Positions 52,402-60,734 of a DNA stretch of 64,000 nucleotides are shown here, in pieces. The notes under the pieces were generated by a model, which saw nothing but the letters and a program-made list of their open reading frames with translations, was not told the origin of the DNA and did no database searches. The translations under genes and the position numbers were made by a program. The stretch's first letter is position 1; every line of letters starts with the position of its first letter. The stretch comes from Maledivibacter sp. (GTDB taxonomy: Bacteria > Bacillota > Clostridia > Peptostreptococcales > Caminicellaceae). The DNA lies in contig JAOASB010000023.1 of the NCBI GenBank assembly GCA_025210375.1, forward strand, positions 82,165-146,164. The letters are read 5' to 3'.

Positions 52402-52809
52402 TTACTTATGTAGTTCAAAGCCTTTCAAAAGTTTATCCACATGATTTTTCTTTCCATAGATACCTATACCCACTAAATTCAATTCATCGGTTTTAAATTT
52501 TGAAACCATTTCCCTATTATCATCATCGTTAAAAGTATTAAAAAGTTCTTCAGTATAAATAGTGACTACAACCTCTTTAGTAAAGGCTTTTTTTAATAGA
52601 TTCATCATAGAATTCCCTTTATCTGAATAAATCATTATGGGTTGCCCTGACATAGGTAAATACTCTACTCCATTATCATCAATATATGGTTGTCCAATAA
52701 TATTTTGTGTCCCACCAATTCCACTCATTAAGAATGCCGTAATATTTAGTTTTTGCCAAACCTGTAAGTCTTCCTTTAAAATTACAGCTAATTTAGTATC
52801 AAATTTCAT
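52402..52809 (-). CDS. DUF2000-family protein
   Basis: 135 residues, cytosolic, alpha-beta fold related to peptidyl-tRNA hydrolase 2 (PTH2). Recognised by KLAVILKEDLQVWQKLNITAFLMSGI, the FNTFNDDDNREMV loop and NLVGIGIYGKKNHVDKLLKG ending. Function unknown; genes of this family often lie beside AraC regulators, as here (53103-53930). ATG after AGGTGAAG. Confidence 0.82.
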   Translation of the reverse strand: MKFDTKLAVILKEDLQVWQKLNITAFLMSGIGGTQNIIGQPYIDDNGVEYLPMSGQPIMIYSDKGNSMMNLLKKAFTKEVVVTIYTEELFNTFNDDDNREMVSKFKTDELNLVGIGIYGKKNHVDKLLKGFELHK

Positions 52810-52908
52810 ATAACTTCACCTATCCTTTCAAATTAAATAATTGAAGAAATCGCATGTGGCTTAGGGACGTTTCATTTGCCACATTTGACCCGTTAACTAT
52901 TTCATCAT

Positions 52909-53076
52909 TCATTTGGTTTTTAAAATAGCTCTCTCTACTATCCCTGACCTAATTTCTACACCCCTAATAAGCTGACTACTAGCTCCTGTAAACTCTTTTA
53001 TTTCCTTAATTATATTATCTGCTTCTTGCCTATTTAATTCCCTAACTAAGTATCACAATAATTTTTCTCTATTTTC
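52909..53076 (-). pseudogene. C-terminal remnant of an IS200-like (REP-associated) transposase, copy 1
   Basis: Reading the minus strand gives REKLL, an in-frame TGA, then YLVRELNRQEADNIIKEIKE, FTGASSQLIRG and GIVERAILKTK followed by TGA. This matches the last helices of Y1 transposases (IKEFTGVS...QLSRVLGI, GIVERA). The catalytic part is missing. Right after it comes CAAATGAAACGTCCC, a tail shared with the two other copies. Confidence 0.7.
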
Positions 53077-53102
53077 ATTCACCTCAATAACAAATTAGGC
53101 CC

Positions 53103-53930
53103 TCAAATCATATATTTCTGATATTCCAATGGAGTCACTCCAAAAACTTTCTTGAATCTTTTATGGAAATGGCTTAAATCATAAAATCCATATTTATCTA
53201 CAACTTTTAGTATATCTTCTCCATATTCTAAATCTTCACAAGCTAATTTCATTTTAATATCTAACATGTACTGGTAGGGTGTCATTCCCACCTGCCCTTT
53301 GAAGATTCTAATAAAATGATATTTTGAAATATTAAGTTCACTACAAATTTCTTCTAAAGTAAGGGGTTCATAGATGGTCTCATCAATTAAATTGGTGGCC
53401 TTAATTACTAGGCTATCTCTTTTAGAAGGGATAATATCTTTAGATGAATGATGTGAATTTCTATCAAATAATGCTTCGACCATTGCAACGAATAATTCAT
53501 TAACGAGAAATGAATTATTTTCTTTATTATTTACAGCAGTGACTAATGAAGTTAGTTTATATCTCAATAAGTCATCAAATACTACAGTCTTTTGAAAAGA
53601 AAAATCTCTAATCTTCTCATCGAAAATTTCTTTCACAATATTCATAAAAAAGGATCTAGGTATATATATCATATAATAACTATAACCATCCTCATACTGA
53701 CTATATCCATCATGAACTTCCTCAGGATTAAAGAGCATAATCCCACCTTTAGGAACTTTATAATATGAACCATCACAAAAAAATGATTGATAGCCCTTTG
53801 TAGTTATACCAATTGCATAATCATCATGGGAATGCTTTATATATTTAAAATCACAAATCGATGCATTTAATATTCTAATTTCTGGTAAATCCGTGGTCTT
53901 TATATAGCTAAAATGGTCTCTTAAACCCAT
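53103..53930 (-). CDS. AraC-family transcriptional regulator
   Basis: 275 residues. N-terminal cupin-like ligand domain (about 15-110; HSHDDYAIGITTKGYQSFFCD, then FNPEEVHDGY) and a C-terminal double helix-turn-helix (about 175-272; LTLEEICSELNISKYHFIRIFKGQVGMTPYQYML, then KVVDKYGFYDLSHFHKRFKKVFGVTPLEY). The layout is that of regulators beside amino-acid exporters or DUF2000 genes. Ligand unknown. ATG after GGAGGGAG. Confidence 0.9.
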   Translation of the reverse strand: MGLRDHFSYIKTTDLPEIRILNASICDFKYIKHSHDDYAIGITTKGYQSFFCDGSYYKVPKGGIMLFNPEEVHDGYSQYEDGYSYYMIYIPRSFFMNIVKEIFDEKIRDFSFQKTVVFDDLLRYKLTSLVTAVNNKENNSFLVNELFVAMVEALFDRNSHHSSKDIIPSKRDSLVIKATNLIDETIYEPLTLEEICSELNISKYHFIRIFKGQVGMTPYQYMLDIKMKLACEDLEYGEDILKVVDKYGFYDLSHFHKRFKKVFGVTPLEYQKYMI

Positions 53931-54119
53931 AATAATACTCCCTCCATATTTAAATTATACCTCAACTCTAACATATTGTATTGTAAATAATTGCTATTTA
54001 ACAACGTGGGACTTGGGAATGTGTTCAACGAATTCAAAATATAGTAAATATTCTAAAAATATGTTATAATTGTAAAAAGTTATATAAAATTTGAGGGTTC
54101 AAGAAAGGAGAAGATGTTT

Positions 54120-55778
54120 ATGAAAAAAATATTTTGCTACATAATAATAATCCTACTTATTTTTACCCAATTAAATATAGCTACTTTTGCAGAAGATAGA
54201 GATAATATCTCAAGAAAGATTCAATATTATACTTATGACGAGGCTAAGGAAGAATTCGTAAAAGACGAAGAATATCGCTTTAAAAGTAGCTTCGCCGGAT
54301 ATGATAAAGAACCAGAACCTATTACTATTGATGGAGAAGAATATTTTATTAAAATTAATAGTATTAAGAAAGATGAAGGGGCTTCGTCAAATCATAGCTA
54401 TACCGAACTATATAGAATCCAATCCATAGCAAATGGTCAGATCAGTTCAATTAGCAATGAATATACTAAGAAAAATGTGCATTCAACTTCTCATATAACT
54501 AAAACGAATAAATCATTTAGTGTTGATGCAAAGGTCTTAAAGGAGATAAGCGAGAGTAAAAGTAGAGAAGTCTTTAATTTAGGATATCAGTATTCAAAGG
54601 ATTATAGTAGCAGTAATAAGGAGACCACCATTAACTCTATAATAACTAACCAAACTAAAAAATTTAATATTCCCTTAGAATCAATATATGATTTATGTAA
54701 TTCTGCGGATTTTTACATATTTAAGGATTATGAAGTGTATGATATTGAGGCAGAGATATACTTAAAATATTCAACAGAAGATAAGAATAAAGGCTATACT
54801 AAGATTATCCGAAGCCGGGCTGAGCCAAGAGGCAACGCTCATAAGAATTGGCTGCAATGTAAAGAGTGTAATGCCATACTTGTAGAATGGGATAATTCAT
54901 CTGGCCCAATGCCAAAGGGGAAACTACCTGCGGACGAAAGTAACTACTATCCCTACTGTCAAGTACCTCATGTAGAATTTGCTAATGGTAGAACTCGACA
55001 CTTTTCACTTGAGGAGTGGGCGAATGTAAATAATAAGATTTACTTCCCCTATAATAAAAATGGAAGTACAAAAGTAAAATTCAAATTCTATAAGCCTATG
55101 ACCAAAGCAGTTACTTTGCCTTGGAATATAGAATATATCAACAATAATACTGAGATTGAACTTAACAAGCCTATAGAATTGTTCCCTAAGGGTGCATCAG
55201 AAACTGTATACCATGAAGGGAGAAACTATTTATTTACTGTTGTTGAGAGTCCACTAGTGGATAGTAATTATGCAATTGACTTGTCTACTGAGTCCATAGC
55301 ATCTATTTCAAAGGGGGTTACAGAAGAGATTTCCTGTGATAAGAATATTACAACAATTACTTCCCACTCTTCTGTCGTTTCAAGCTCTCATGGTTTTTCA
55401 GCAGGGCTTAAGCTAAAATTCGCTAGTTGGCTAACAGGTGCCTTGAATTACTCTCAGAAAAAAACCAAAATAACTGAGAATAATGATGAATATACAGATA
55501 GCAAGAATTATCAATGGACATCGACATTTGAAATGCCCCAGGGATTTATTAATGCTGGTTATGACTGTATTATGGTATTTCTAACAAAGGATGCTATGAG
55601 ATATAAGGTAACGGGTGAAATTACTCCAATCAATACCGATGGCTCCCTTGACTTAAGTAAAAAAGAAACAATCGTATATTATCAATCTGTTGAGTTTCCA
55701 CGAGCTATATCAAAGCCATTAAAAGTACTACCCACTTCTACAACTCGATCACTAGAAGAAATTCTTTTAGATGATTAG
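54120..55778 (+). CDS. Secreted protein with two related segments, aerolysin-like in character
   Basis: 552 residues. Signal peptide MKKIFCYIIIILLIFTQLNI ending near ATFA. I do not recognise a named family. Two segments resemble each other: about 100-220 (Ser/Thr-rich strand, LGYQYSKDYSSSNKETTINS, KKFNIP, ADFYIFKDYEVYDIEAEI) and about 385-500 (ITTITSHSSVVSSSHGFSAG, LNYSQKKTKITENNDEYTDS, WTSTFEMP, YDCIMVFLTKDAMRYKVTGEI). Long Ser/Thr-rich alternating strands before a short F-x-x-P turn resemble aerolysin/ETX-MTX2 pore-forming proteins. A CKECNAILVEW ... PYC cysteine patch lies between. Monocistronic, own terminator. ATG at 54120 is better spaced from AAAGGAG than the ATG at 54114. Confidence 0.7.
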   Translation: MKKIFCYIIIILLIFTQLNIATFAEDRDNISRKIQYYTYDEAKEEFVKDEEYRFKSSFAGYDKEPEPITIDGEEYFIKINSIKKDEGASSNHSYTELYRIQSIANGQISSISNEYTKKNVHSTSHITKTNKSFSVDAKVLKEISESKSREVFNLGYQYSKDYSSSNKETTINSIITNQTKKFNIPLESIYDLCNSADFYIFKDYEVYDIEAEIYLKYSTEDKNKGYTKIIRSRAEPRGNAHKNWLQCKECNAILVEWDNSSGPMPKGKLPADESNYYPYCQVPHVEFANGRTRHFSLEEWANVNNKIYFPYNKNGSTKVKFKFYKPMTKAVTLPWNIEYINNNTEIELNKPIELFPKGASETVYHEGRNYLFTVVESPLVDSNYAIDLSTESIASISKGVTEEISCDKNITTITSHSSVVSSSHGFSAGLKLKFASWLTGALNYSQKKTKITENNDEYTDSKNYQWTSTFEMPQGFINAGYDCIMVFLTKDAMRYKVTGEITPINTDGSLDLSKKETIVYYQSVEFPRAISKPLKVLPTSTTRSLEEILLDD

Positions 55779-55826
55779 CAGATAGCGAACTGACGGTTAT
55801 AATAAAGGAAATTTGCCTTTTGTCTA

Positions 55827-55865
55827 AAAAGAGAGCTAAAAGTCATTAAGACTTGGCTCTCTTTT
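55827..55865 (+). terminator. Terminator of the secreted-protein gene
   Basis: AAAAGAGAGC pairs with GCTCTCTTTT, extended inside by AAGTC/GACTT; T-run follows. 50 bases after the stop. Confidence 0.87.
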
Positions 55866-55922
55866 CGGCGTACAGCGTGGATTGGGGACGTTTCCTTCGC
55901 CACTCTTAAATATCCCGTCATT

Positions 55923-56030
55923 TTATTTTCCTTTTAAAGTAGCCCTCTCCACTATCCCTCGTCCAATTCCTAGTACCCTGCTTAGCTGTCTATTATTGAC
56001 TCCTGTAAATTCTTTTATTATTGACATTGA
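55923..56030 (-). pseudogene. C-terminal remnant of an IS200-like transposase, copy 2
   Basis: Minus strand reads SMSIIKEFTGVNNRQLSRVL, then GIGRGIVERATLKGK and TAA, the best preserved of the three copies. The N-terminal part is absent: sequence upstream of it is unrelated. A tail with GAAGGAAACGTCCCC follows downstream. Confidence 0.75.
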
Positions 56031-56124
56031 GTTTTCTTTTCTCTATACTTTCTATGTAGTGTTAGTACATATCATTAAAATGATAATCAGAATATAATCC
56101 CATAGGGAAGAAAGGACTCTTAAT

Positions 56125-56667
56125 ATGAATATCGTTGTATTAAATGGTAGCCCGAGGTCAGATGGTAACACCTCTGCATTAATAAAACAACTATCAAAAG
56201 GAGTTGAATTATCGGGAAAGCATCAAATTGAAACCATCAATGTAACAAAGAAAAACCTACTTGGATGTCTAGCCTGTGAGGGATGTAGAAAAAATGATGG
56301 TAACTGTGTTTTAAAGGATGATAGTTCAGAAATTATAACTCAACTTGTAAACTCAGATATGATTATTTTCGCAACTCCTGTATATTGGTGGGGCGTATCT
56401 GCACAATTAAAAATCGTAATTGATAAATTTTACAGTACCATGCATCTTAACACATTGAAAAACAAAAAAATCGGCGTATTATCCGTTGGCGCCGGCGAAC
56501 TTTCAAATCCTCAATATGAATTGATCTCTCAACAATTTGTCTGTATATCTCAGTTTTTAGATTGGGAAATACTATTTGATGAATCCGTTTCAGCATATGA
56601 GCGTAACGAAGTACTTAAGGATGAAAAACTACTTAACAGATTTAAATCTCTAGGTACTAACCTATAG
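56125..56667 (+). CDS. NAD(P)H-dependent flavin oxidoreductase / flavodoxin-fold protein
   Basis: 180 residues, cytosolic FMN enzyme of the NADPH-dependent FMN reductase / iron-sulfur flavoprotein group. FMN phosphate site LNGSPRSDGNTSALIK at the N-terminus, a CLACEGCRKNDGNCVLKDD cysteine cluster (CxxCxxC...C) that could hold a 4Fe-4S cluster as in Isf, and IIFATPVYWWGVSAQLKIVIDKFY for the flavin ring. Anaerobe-type electron-transfer or redox-stress role (inference). ATG follows AAAGGA. A family A repeat fragment begins four bases after its stop. Confidence 0.88.
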   Translation: MNIVVLNGSPRSDGNTSALIKQLSKGVELSGKHQIETINVTKKNLLGCLACEGCRKNDGNCVLKDDSSEIITQLVNSDMIIFATPVYWWGVSAQLKIVIDKFYSTMHLNTLKNKKIGVLSVGAGELSNPQYELISQQFVCISQFLDWEILFDESVSAYERNEVLKDEKLLNRFKSLGTNL

Positions 56668-56670
56668 TAA

Positions 56671-56706
56671 TTGAGGAATTGCATAACTCTAACTTGGCAA
56701 AATTCC
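56671..56706 (-). repeat. Family A repeat fragment (one arm)
   Basis: GAGGAATTGCATAACTCTAA followed by CTTGGC, the right arm of the family read in reverse, as at 34981. It lies directly after the flavin reductase stop. Confidence 0.6.
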
Positions 56707-56716
56707 ATAAGAATAT

Positions 56717-56751
56717 AAAAAAGCAGAAAAAGAGTCAGTCTTTTTCTGCTT
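56717..56751 (-). terminator. Terminator of the second peptide-importer operon
   Basis: 12-bp arms AAGCAGAAAAAG (56721-56732) and CTTTTTCTGCTT (56740-56751) with T-run on the minus strand, just after the oppF stop. Probably serves both convergent units. Confidence 0.88.
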
Positions 56752-56760
56752 TCCCATTGA

Positions 56761-57738
56761 TTACCCTAATAAAGGAAAATTACAATAGACTAATCTTCCA
56801 TGAATCAATTTTCCTTCCGGGAATTTCTTTTTACAAATCTCCTGTTTGTAAGGACATCTACTGTAAAATCTACAACCTTCTGGCTTTATCATAGGACTTG
56901 GAATTTCTCCTCCTAATAATTGCTTAGGTTTATTTCTCGATTCTAAGTCCATTTTAGGTACTGAATCTATAAGATACTTGGTATAAGGATGTTTTGGATT
57001 TTCATAGATTAATTCAACATCCCCTACTTCACAAAGCATTCCCAAGAACATAATACAAACCCTATCTGCAATATACCGAACAACTCCAAGATCGTGGGAT
57101 ATAAATAAATAGGATAAATTTTTATTTTTTTGTAATTTTCCTAATAAATTTAGTATTTGTGCTTGAATTGATACATCTAATGCCGATACTGGTTCATCAC
57201 ATACTATGAACTCTGGATTTAGTGCAATAGCTCTAGCAATTCCTATTCTTTGTCTTTGTCCCCCAGAAAACTGACTTGGATATCTATCCATGTGTTCTTC
57301 ACTTAAGCCAACACTCGTGAGCAATTCAATAACTCTATCAAGTCTTTCCTTTTTACTACTGAATAATTTATATGATAAAAGCGGTTCCTCGACTAGTCTT
57401 TTCACAGTCATCTTTGGATTTAAAGATGAATATGGATCTTGAAAAATCATCTGCATATTCCTTTTAATCCCTTTTTTAGCCCTATTTGAGCCATTAAATA
57501 TGCTTCTACCTCTGTACTTTACATCTCCTTCTGTTGGATCAATAAGTCCTAAAATTGTTCTTCCCAAAGTAGTTTTACCACATCCAGATTCTCCTACTAA
57601 TGCAAGAGTTTCTGATGAATAAATATCTAAGTTAATATTATTTAAGGCATACACTTTGGATTTACCCTTCGTTCCTATTCCACCATTGATGAAATGCTTA
57701 GAAAGATTCTCAACACTGATAATTTTTTCTTTATTCAT
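56761..57738 (-). CDS. Oligopeptide/dipeptide ABC importer ATPase, OppF type (second system)
   Basis: 325 residues. Walker A GESGCGKTT, signature FSGGQRQRIGIARAIAL, Walker B EFIVCDEPVSALD (Cys in place of the usual Ala before DE), H-loop ISHDLGVVRYI. C-terminal extension has CRFYSRCPYKQEIC and a terminal CNFP. Start chosen at 57738 because an AGGA lies nine bases before; earlier in-frame ATGs would give an overlap of 42 bases more with oppD. The eight-base overlap matches that in the first importer. Confidence 0.9.
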   Translation of the reverse strand: MNKEKIISVENLSKHFINGGIGTKGKSKVYALNNINLDIYSSETLALVGESGCGKTTLGRTILGLIDPTEGDVKYRGRSIFNGSNRAKKGIKRNMQMIFQDPYSSLNPKMTVKRLVEEPLLSYKLFSSKKERLDRVIELLTSVGLSEEHMDRYPSQFSGGQRQRIGIARAIALNPEFIVCDEPVSALDVSIQAQILNLLGKLQKNKNLSYLFISHDLGVVRYIADRVCIMFLGMLCEVGDVELIYENPKHPYTKYLIDSVPKMDLESRNKPKQLLGGEIPSPMIKPEGCRFYSRCPYKQEICKKKFPEGKLIHGRLVYCNFPLLG

Positions 57739-58714
57739 TATTCTCATTCCTATTCTTATATAAAAAACACCTAACTTCATGATTATCTTCTATATAATAT
57801 AATTCAGGCTTTTTTGACTTGCATATATCCATTGCACAGCTACATCTAGGATAAAATCTACACCCTTGTGGCACATCAGAAAAATCAGGTACTCTTCCAG
57901 GTATTGTAGATAGTTCGTCCTTTTTTCTACAAACTTGTGGGATAGAATCTATTAGTGCTTTTGTATATGGATGTTTTGGATTCCTAAATAAATCATAAAC
58001 TGAAGCTCTCTCTACAATTTGTCCGCTGTACATAACATATACATAATCACAAGTTTCACATACAACGGCTAAATCATGGGTTATTAAAAGTATTGAAGAA
58101 TCCATAGTATTTCTTAATTTCTTCATGAGTTCAAGAATCTGGGCCTGTATTGTCACGTCTAAAGCAGTAGTAGGTTCATCTGCTATTATTAACTTAGGTT
58201 TTAATATTATTGCAATAGCTATTACTATTCTTTGATTTAAGCCACCTGATAGTTGATGTGGGTAATCATTGTATCTTTTTTCTGGTTCTGGAATCCCCAC
58301 CGCCTCAAATATTTCAATTACTTTCTTTTTAGCTTCCTTTGAATCAATATTTAAATGAATCTTAAGAACTTCTTTAACTTGATCTCCTACCCTATGGAGT
58401 GGATTAAGAGCTGCCATGGGTTCTTGAAAGATTATTGATATGTCTTTACCTCTAATATTTTTCATTTCTTTTTTTCCCAACTTCGTCAATTCTATACCAT
58501 CAAATTCAATACTTCCTCCTAGAATCTTAACTGGCGACGATAGTAATTGAATTATTGAAAGGGCAGTCATACTTTTCCCGCAACCAGATTCACCTACTAA
58601 TCCAACTATTTGATTTCTATATATATCCATATTAACGCCATTCACAAATTCAATAGATTTTTTCTTTGTATTAATCCCAATTTTTAAGTTTTTAATATTA
58701 ACTATATTATTCAT
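57731..58714 (-). CDS. Oligopeptide/dipeptide ABC importer ATPase, OppD type (second system)
   Basis: 327 residues. Walker A GESGCGKSM, signature LSGGLNQRIVIAIAI (the FSGG of most family members is LSGG here, with Leu-Asn where others have Met-Arg), Walker B LIIADEPTTALD, H-loop ITHDLAVV. C-terminal CRFYPRCSCAMDIC and a late CFLY. Start at 58714 follows AGGTGAT; the ATG at 58729 precedes that site and would overlap oppC. Confidence 0.9.
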   Translation of the reverse strand: MNNIVNIKNLKIGINTKKKSIEFVNGVNMDIYRNQIVGLVGESGCGKSMTALSIIQLLSSPVKILGGSIEFDGIELTKLGKKEMKNIRGKDISIIFQEPMAALNPLHRVGDQVKEVLKIHLNIDSKEAKKKVIEIFEAVGIPEPEKRYNDYPHQLSGGLNQRIVIAIAIILKPKLIIADEPTTALDVTIQAQILELMKKLRNTMDSSILLITHDLAVVCETCDYVYVMYSGQIVERASVYDLFRNPKHPYTKALIDSIPQVCRKKDELSTIPGRVPDFSDVPQGCRFYPRCSCAMDICKSKKPELYYIEDNHEVRCFLYKNRNENNE

Positions 58715-58718
58715 ATTA

Positions 58719-59582
58719 TCACCTAACATCCCTTGTTGAAGAATCTAGCATATCTCTTAGACTATCTCCTAAGAAGTTAAAACTCATTGCAATAATTAAT
58801 ATGAAAACTCCTGGTGCAATTGAAATCCAAGGGGCATCAAACAAGTATGTTCTACCTTTAGATACCATTACTCCCAAACTCGTAGCCGGTGGTTGAGCTC
58901 CAAATCCTAAAAAACTTAACCCTGCCTCAGCCAATATAGCCTGGGGTACTTTCATAGTATAAAGTACTATTAAAGTAGAAATTATATTTGGCAAAATATG
59001 ACGATACATTATTGTGAATTTACTCACACCCATTGACTTAGCAGCTTCTATATATGTATTTTCTTTCAATGCTATAGTTTCTGCCCTTACAACCCGTGCT
59101 ATTCCTGCCCAACCAACAAGTACCAAAGCTAAAAATAAGTTGAACAAACTAGGTCCAAAGTTATAAACAATTGCCATTGCCAATATAATAAATGGAAAAG
59201 AGAGTATGATATCAACAATTCTCATAATAATTGCATCTACAATTTTTCCAGATAATCCCGATAAAACCCCTACAATAGTTCCAATTATCATATTAATAGT
59301 AGTAGGAGCAAAGCCCATTATTAATGATGTTCTAGTAGCAAAAATAATTCTACTAAATATATCTCGACTTAATTCATCGGTCCCTAAAAGATGTTCTAAG
59401 GAAGGTCTTGACATATTGTTTTCAAAATCTGTTGCTATGGGATCATATGGGGCCACTTTACTAGCAAATATAGCTATAAAAATCATTAATGTGATTATTA
59501 ATAGACTTGCAAACCCTAGTTTCTGTTCTGCTATAAATCTTACTAGTACATTTTCTTTTTTTCTTTTGATTTTAGTTTTAAT
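58719..59582 (-). CDS. Oligopeptide/dipeptide ABC importer permease, OppC type, apparent AUU start
   Basis: About 287 residues. OppC features: KVAPYDPIATD linker, LGTDELSRDIFSRI, the EAA loop (IEAAKSMGVSKFTIMYRHILPNI), and FLGDSLRDMLD at the end. The first ATG (59486) lies in the middle of the first membrane helix, which must begin about 11 residues earlier (GFASLLIITLM). Upstream of it the frame stays open to a TAA at 59597, with no ATG, GTG or TTG. AAGGAGGGG lies at 59588-59596, seven bases before an ATT codon at 59582, so I place the start there. A sequencing error or another rare start codon could also explain it. Confidence 0.8.
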   Translation of the reverse strand: MKTKIKRKKENVLVRFIAEQKLGFASLLIITLMIFIAIFASKVAPYDPIATDFENNMSRPSLEHLLGTDELSRDIFSRIIFATRTSLIMGFAPTTINMIIGTIVGVLSGLSGKIVDAIIMRIVDIILSFPFIILAMAIVYNFGPSLFNLFLALVLVGWAGIARVVRAETIALKENTYIEAAKSMGVSKFTIMYRHILPNIISTLIVLYTMKVPQAILAEAGLSFLGFGAQPPATSLGVMVSKGRTYLFDAPWISIAPGVFILIIAMSFNFLGDSLRDMLDSSTRDVR

Positions 59583-59740
59583 ATCTACCCCTCCTTAGGG
59601 ACATTAAAATAAATAACTGGAGTTGTACAAATTTTAAATAGCTAAAATCACCAACTCCTTTTACCCATAAAAAAAGCATTTCAAATTATAACTAAAAAAT
59701 ACTCTATTTCTTTAAACTTTAAGCAATATTTTAATACGTA
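59583..59740. other. Gap between oppB and oppC of the second importer
   Basis: About 160 bases, unusually long for this operon type, which carries the ribosome site of oppC and otherwise AT-rich sequence. I see no promoter or hairpin. Confidence 0.5.
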
Positions 59741-60661
59741 TTAATCATATCGAATTCTCGGGTCAATTAGGGCATATATAATATCCGCCATTAAATTACC
59801 TAAAATTATTAGTGAAGTACTTAAAATAATTGTTCCTTGCAGAAGTGGCATATCCCTATTAGTCAATGCTGATATAGACAATGTTCCTATTCCAGGTATA
59901 CTGAATATATTCTCAGTAATCATCGCTCCACCAAGTAAAGATGTGACTTGAAGGGCAATAATAGTTATAACCGGTAAAATAGAATTTTTTAATGCATGAA
60001 ATATCACTATTTTTAAGCTGTTTTGTCCTTTACTAATAGCTGTTTTAATATAATCTTTACCCATAGTCTCGATCATATTAGCTCTTACCAGTCTAGAAAT
60101 CGAGCCTGCCATACCCCATCCCAAGACAATGGATGGAAGTATCAGATGGATTGGTTTATAGAATCCAGATATTGGAACAAGTTGCAGCTTATAAGCTACT
60201 AAATATTGTAATAATATGGCCATCCAGAAAGAAGGGGTAGAAATCCCAAAAACTGAAAAAGCCATAATCAATTTATCTAGAAAAGAATTCTTTCGTAAAG
60301 CCGCAATTATACCCGATGGTATGCCTATAATCCAAGCTACCATAGTTGCCGCAATAGTAAGTTTAATTGTATTTGGCAAAGCATTAGCAATTAGCTCTCT
60401 AACCGGTTGATTCATTACAAAGGAAGTTCCCATGTCCCCTTTAATCAAATTTTTTAAGTATTTTATAAACTTTATATGAACAGGGTCGTTTAGATGAAGT
60501 TGTTCACTTATCCTTTTAACAACTTCAGGATCTATTCTTTCACCCAAAAGAACACTTACAGGATTCCCAGGTATTAAATTCATAAGCACGAAAGTAAGAA
60601 ATATAACTCCTATTAAAATAGGAATTGTAATACAAATTCTTTTTGTAATGTACTTAGTCAT
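59741..60661 (-). CDS. Oligopeptide/dipeptide ABC importer permease, OppB type (second system)
   Basis: 306 residues, six helices. N-terminal MTKYITKRICITIPILIGVI, LIPGNPVSVLLGE, the EAA loop (YIKTAISKGQNSLKIVIFHALKN) and DPRIRYD ending. Start at 60661 follows AAGGAGAAAT; an upstream ATG 21 bases earlier precedes that site. Confidence 0.92.
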   Translation of the reverse strand: MTKYITKRICITIPILIGVIFLTFVLMNLIPGNPVSVLLGERIDPEVVKRISEQLHLNDPVHIKFIKYLKNLIKGDMGTSFVMNQPVRELIANALPNTIKLTIAATMVAWIIGIPSGIIAALRKNSFLDKLIMAFSVFGISTPSFWMAILLQYLVAYKLQLVPISGFYKPIHLILPSIVLGWGMAGSISRLVRANMIETMGKDYIKTAISKGQNSLKIVIFHALKNSILPVITIIALQVTSLLGGAMITENIFSIPGIGTLSISALTNRDMPLLQGTIILSTSLIILGNLMADIIYALIDPRIRYD

Positions 60662-60680
60662 AATTTCTCCTTTCTTGAAC

Positions 60681-60722
60681 ATTAATTAAAAGCATAACCC
60701 TGCGGTTATACTTTTAATTAAT
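60681..60722 (-). terminator. Long stem-loop between binding-protein and permease genes
   Basis: 19-bp arms (60681-60699 and 60704-60722) with one mismatch and a CTGC loop. TTTTAATTAAT follows on the minus strand but no clear T-run, so it likely stabilises the binding-protein message and reduces read-through. Same position as the hairpin at 15610 in the first importer. Confidence 0.7.
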
Positions 60723-60734
60723 TTTTTATCAATA

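Noticed and set aside
58719..59486. OppC start at the ATG at 59486
   Set aside because: It would begin inside the first membrane helix and has no ribosome site, whereas a strong site lies before the ATT at 59582.
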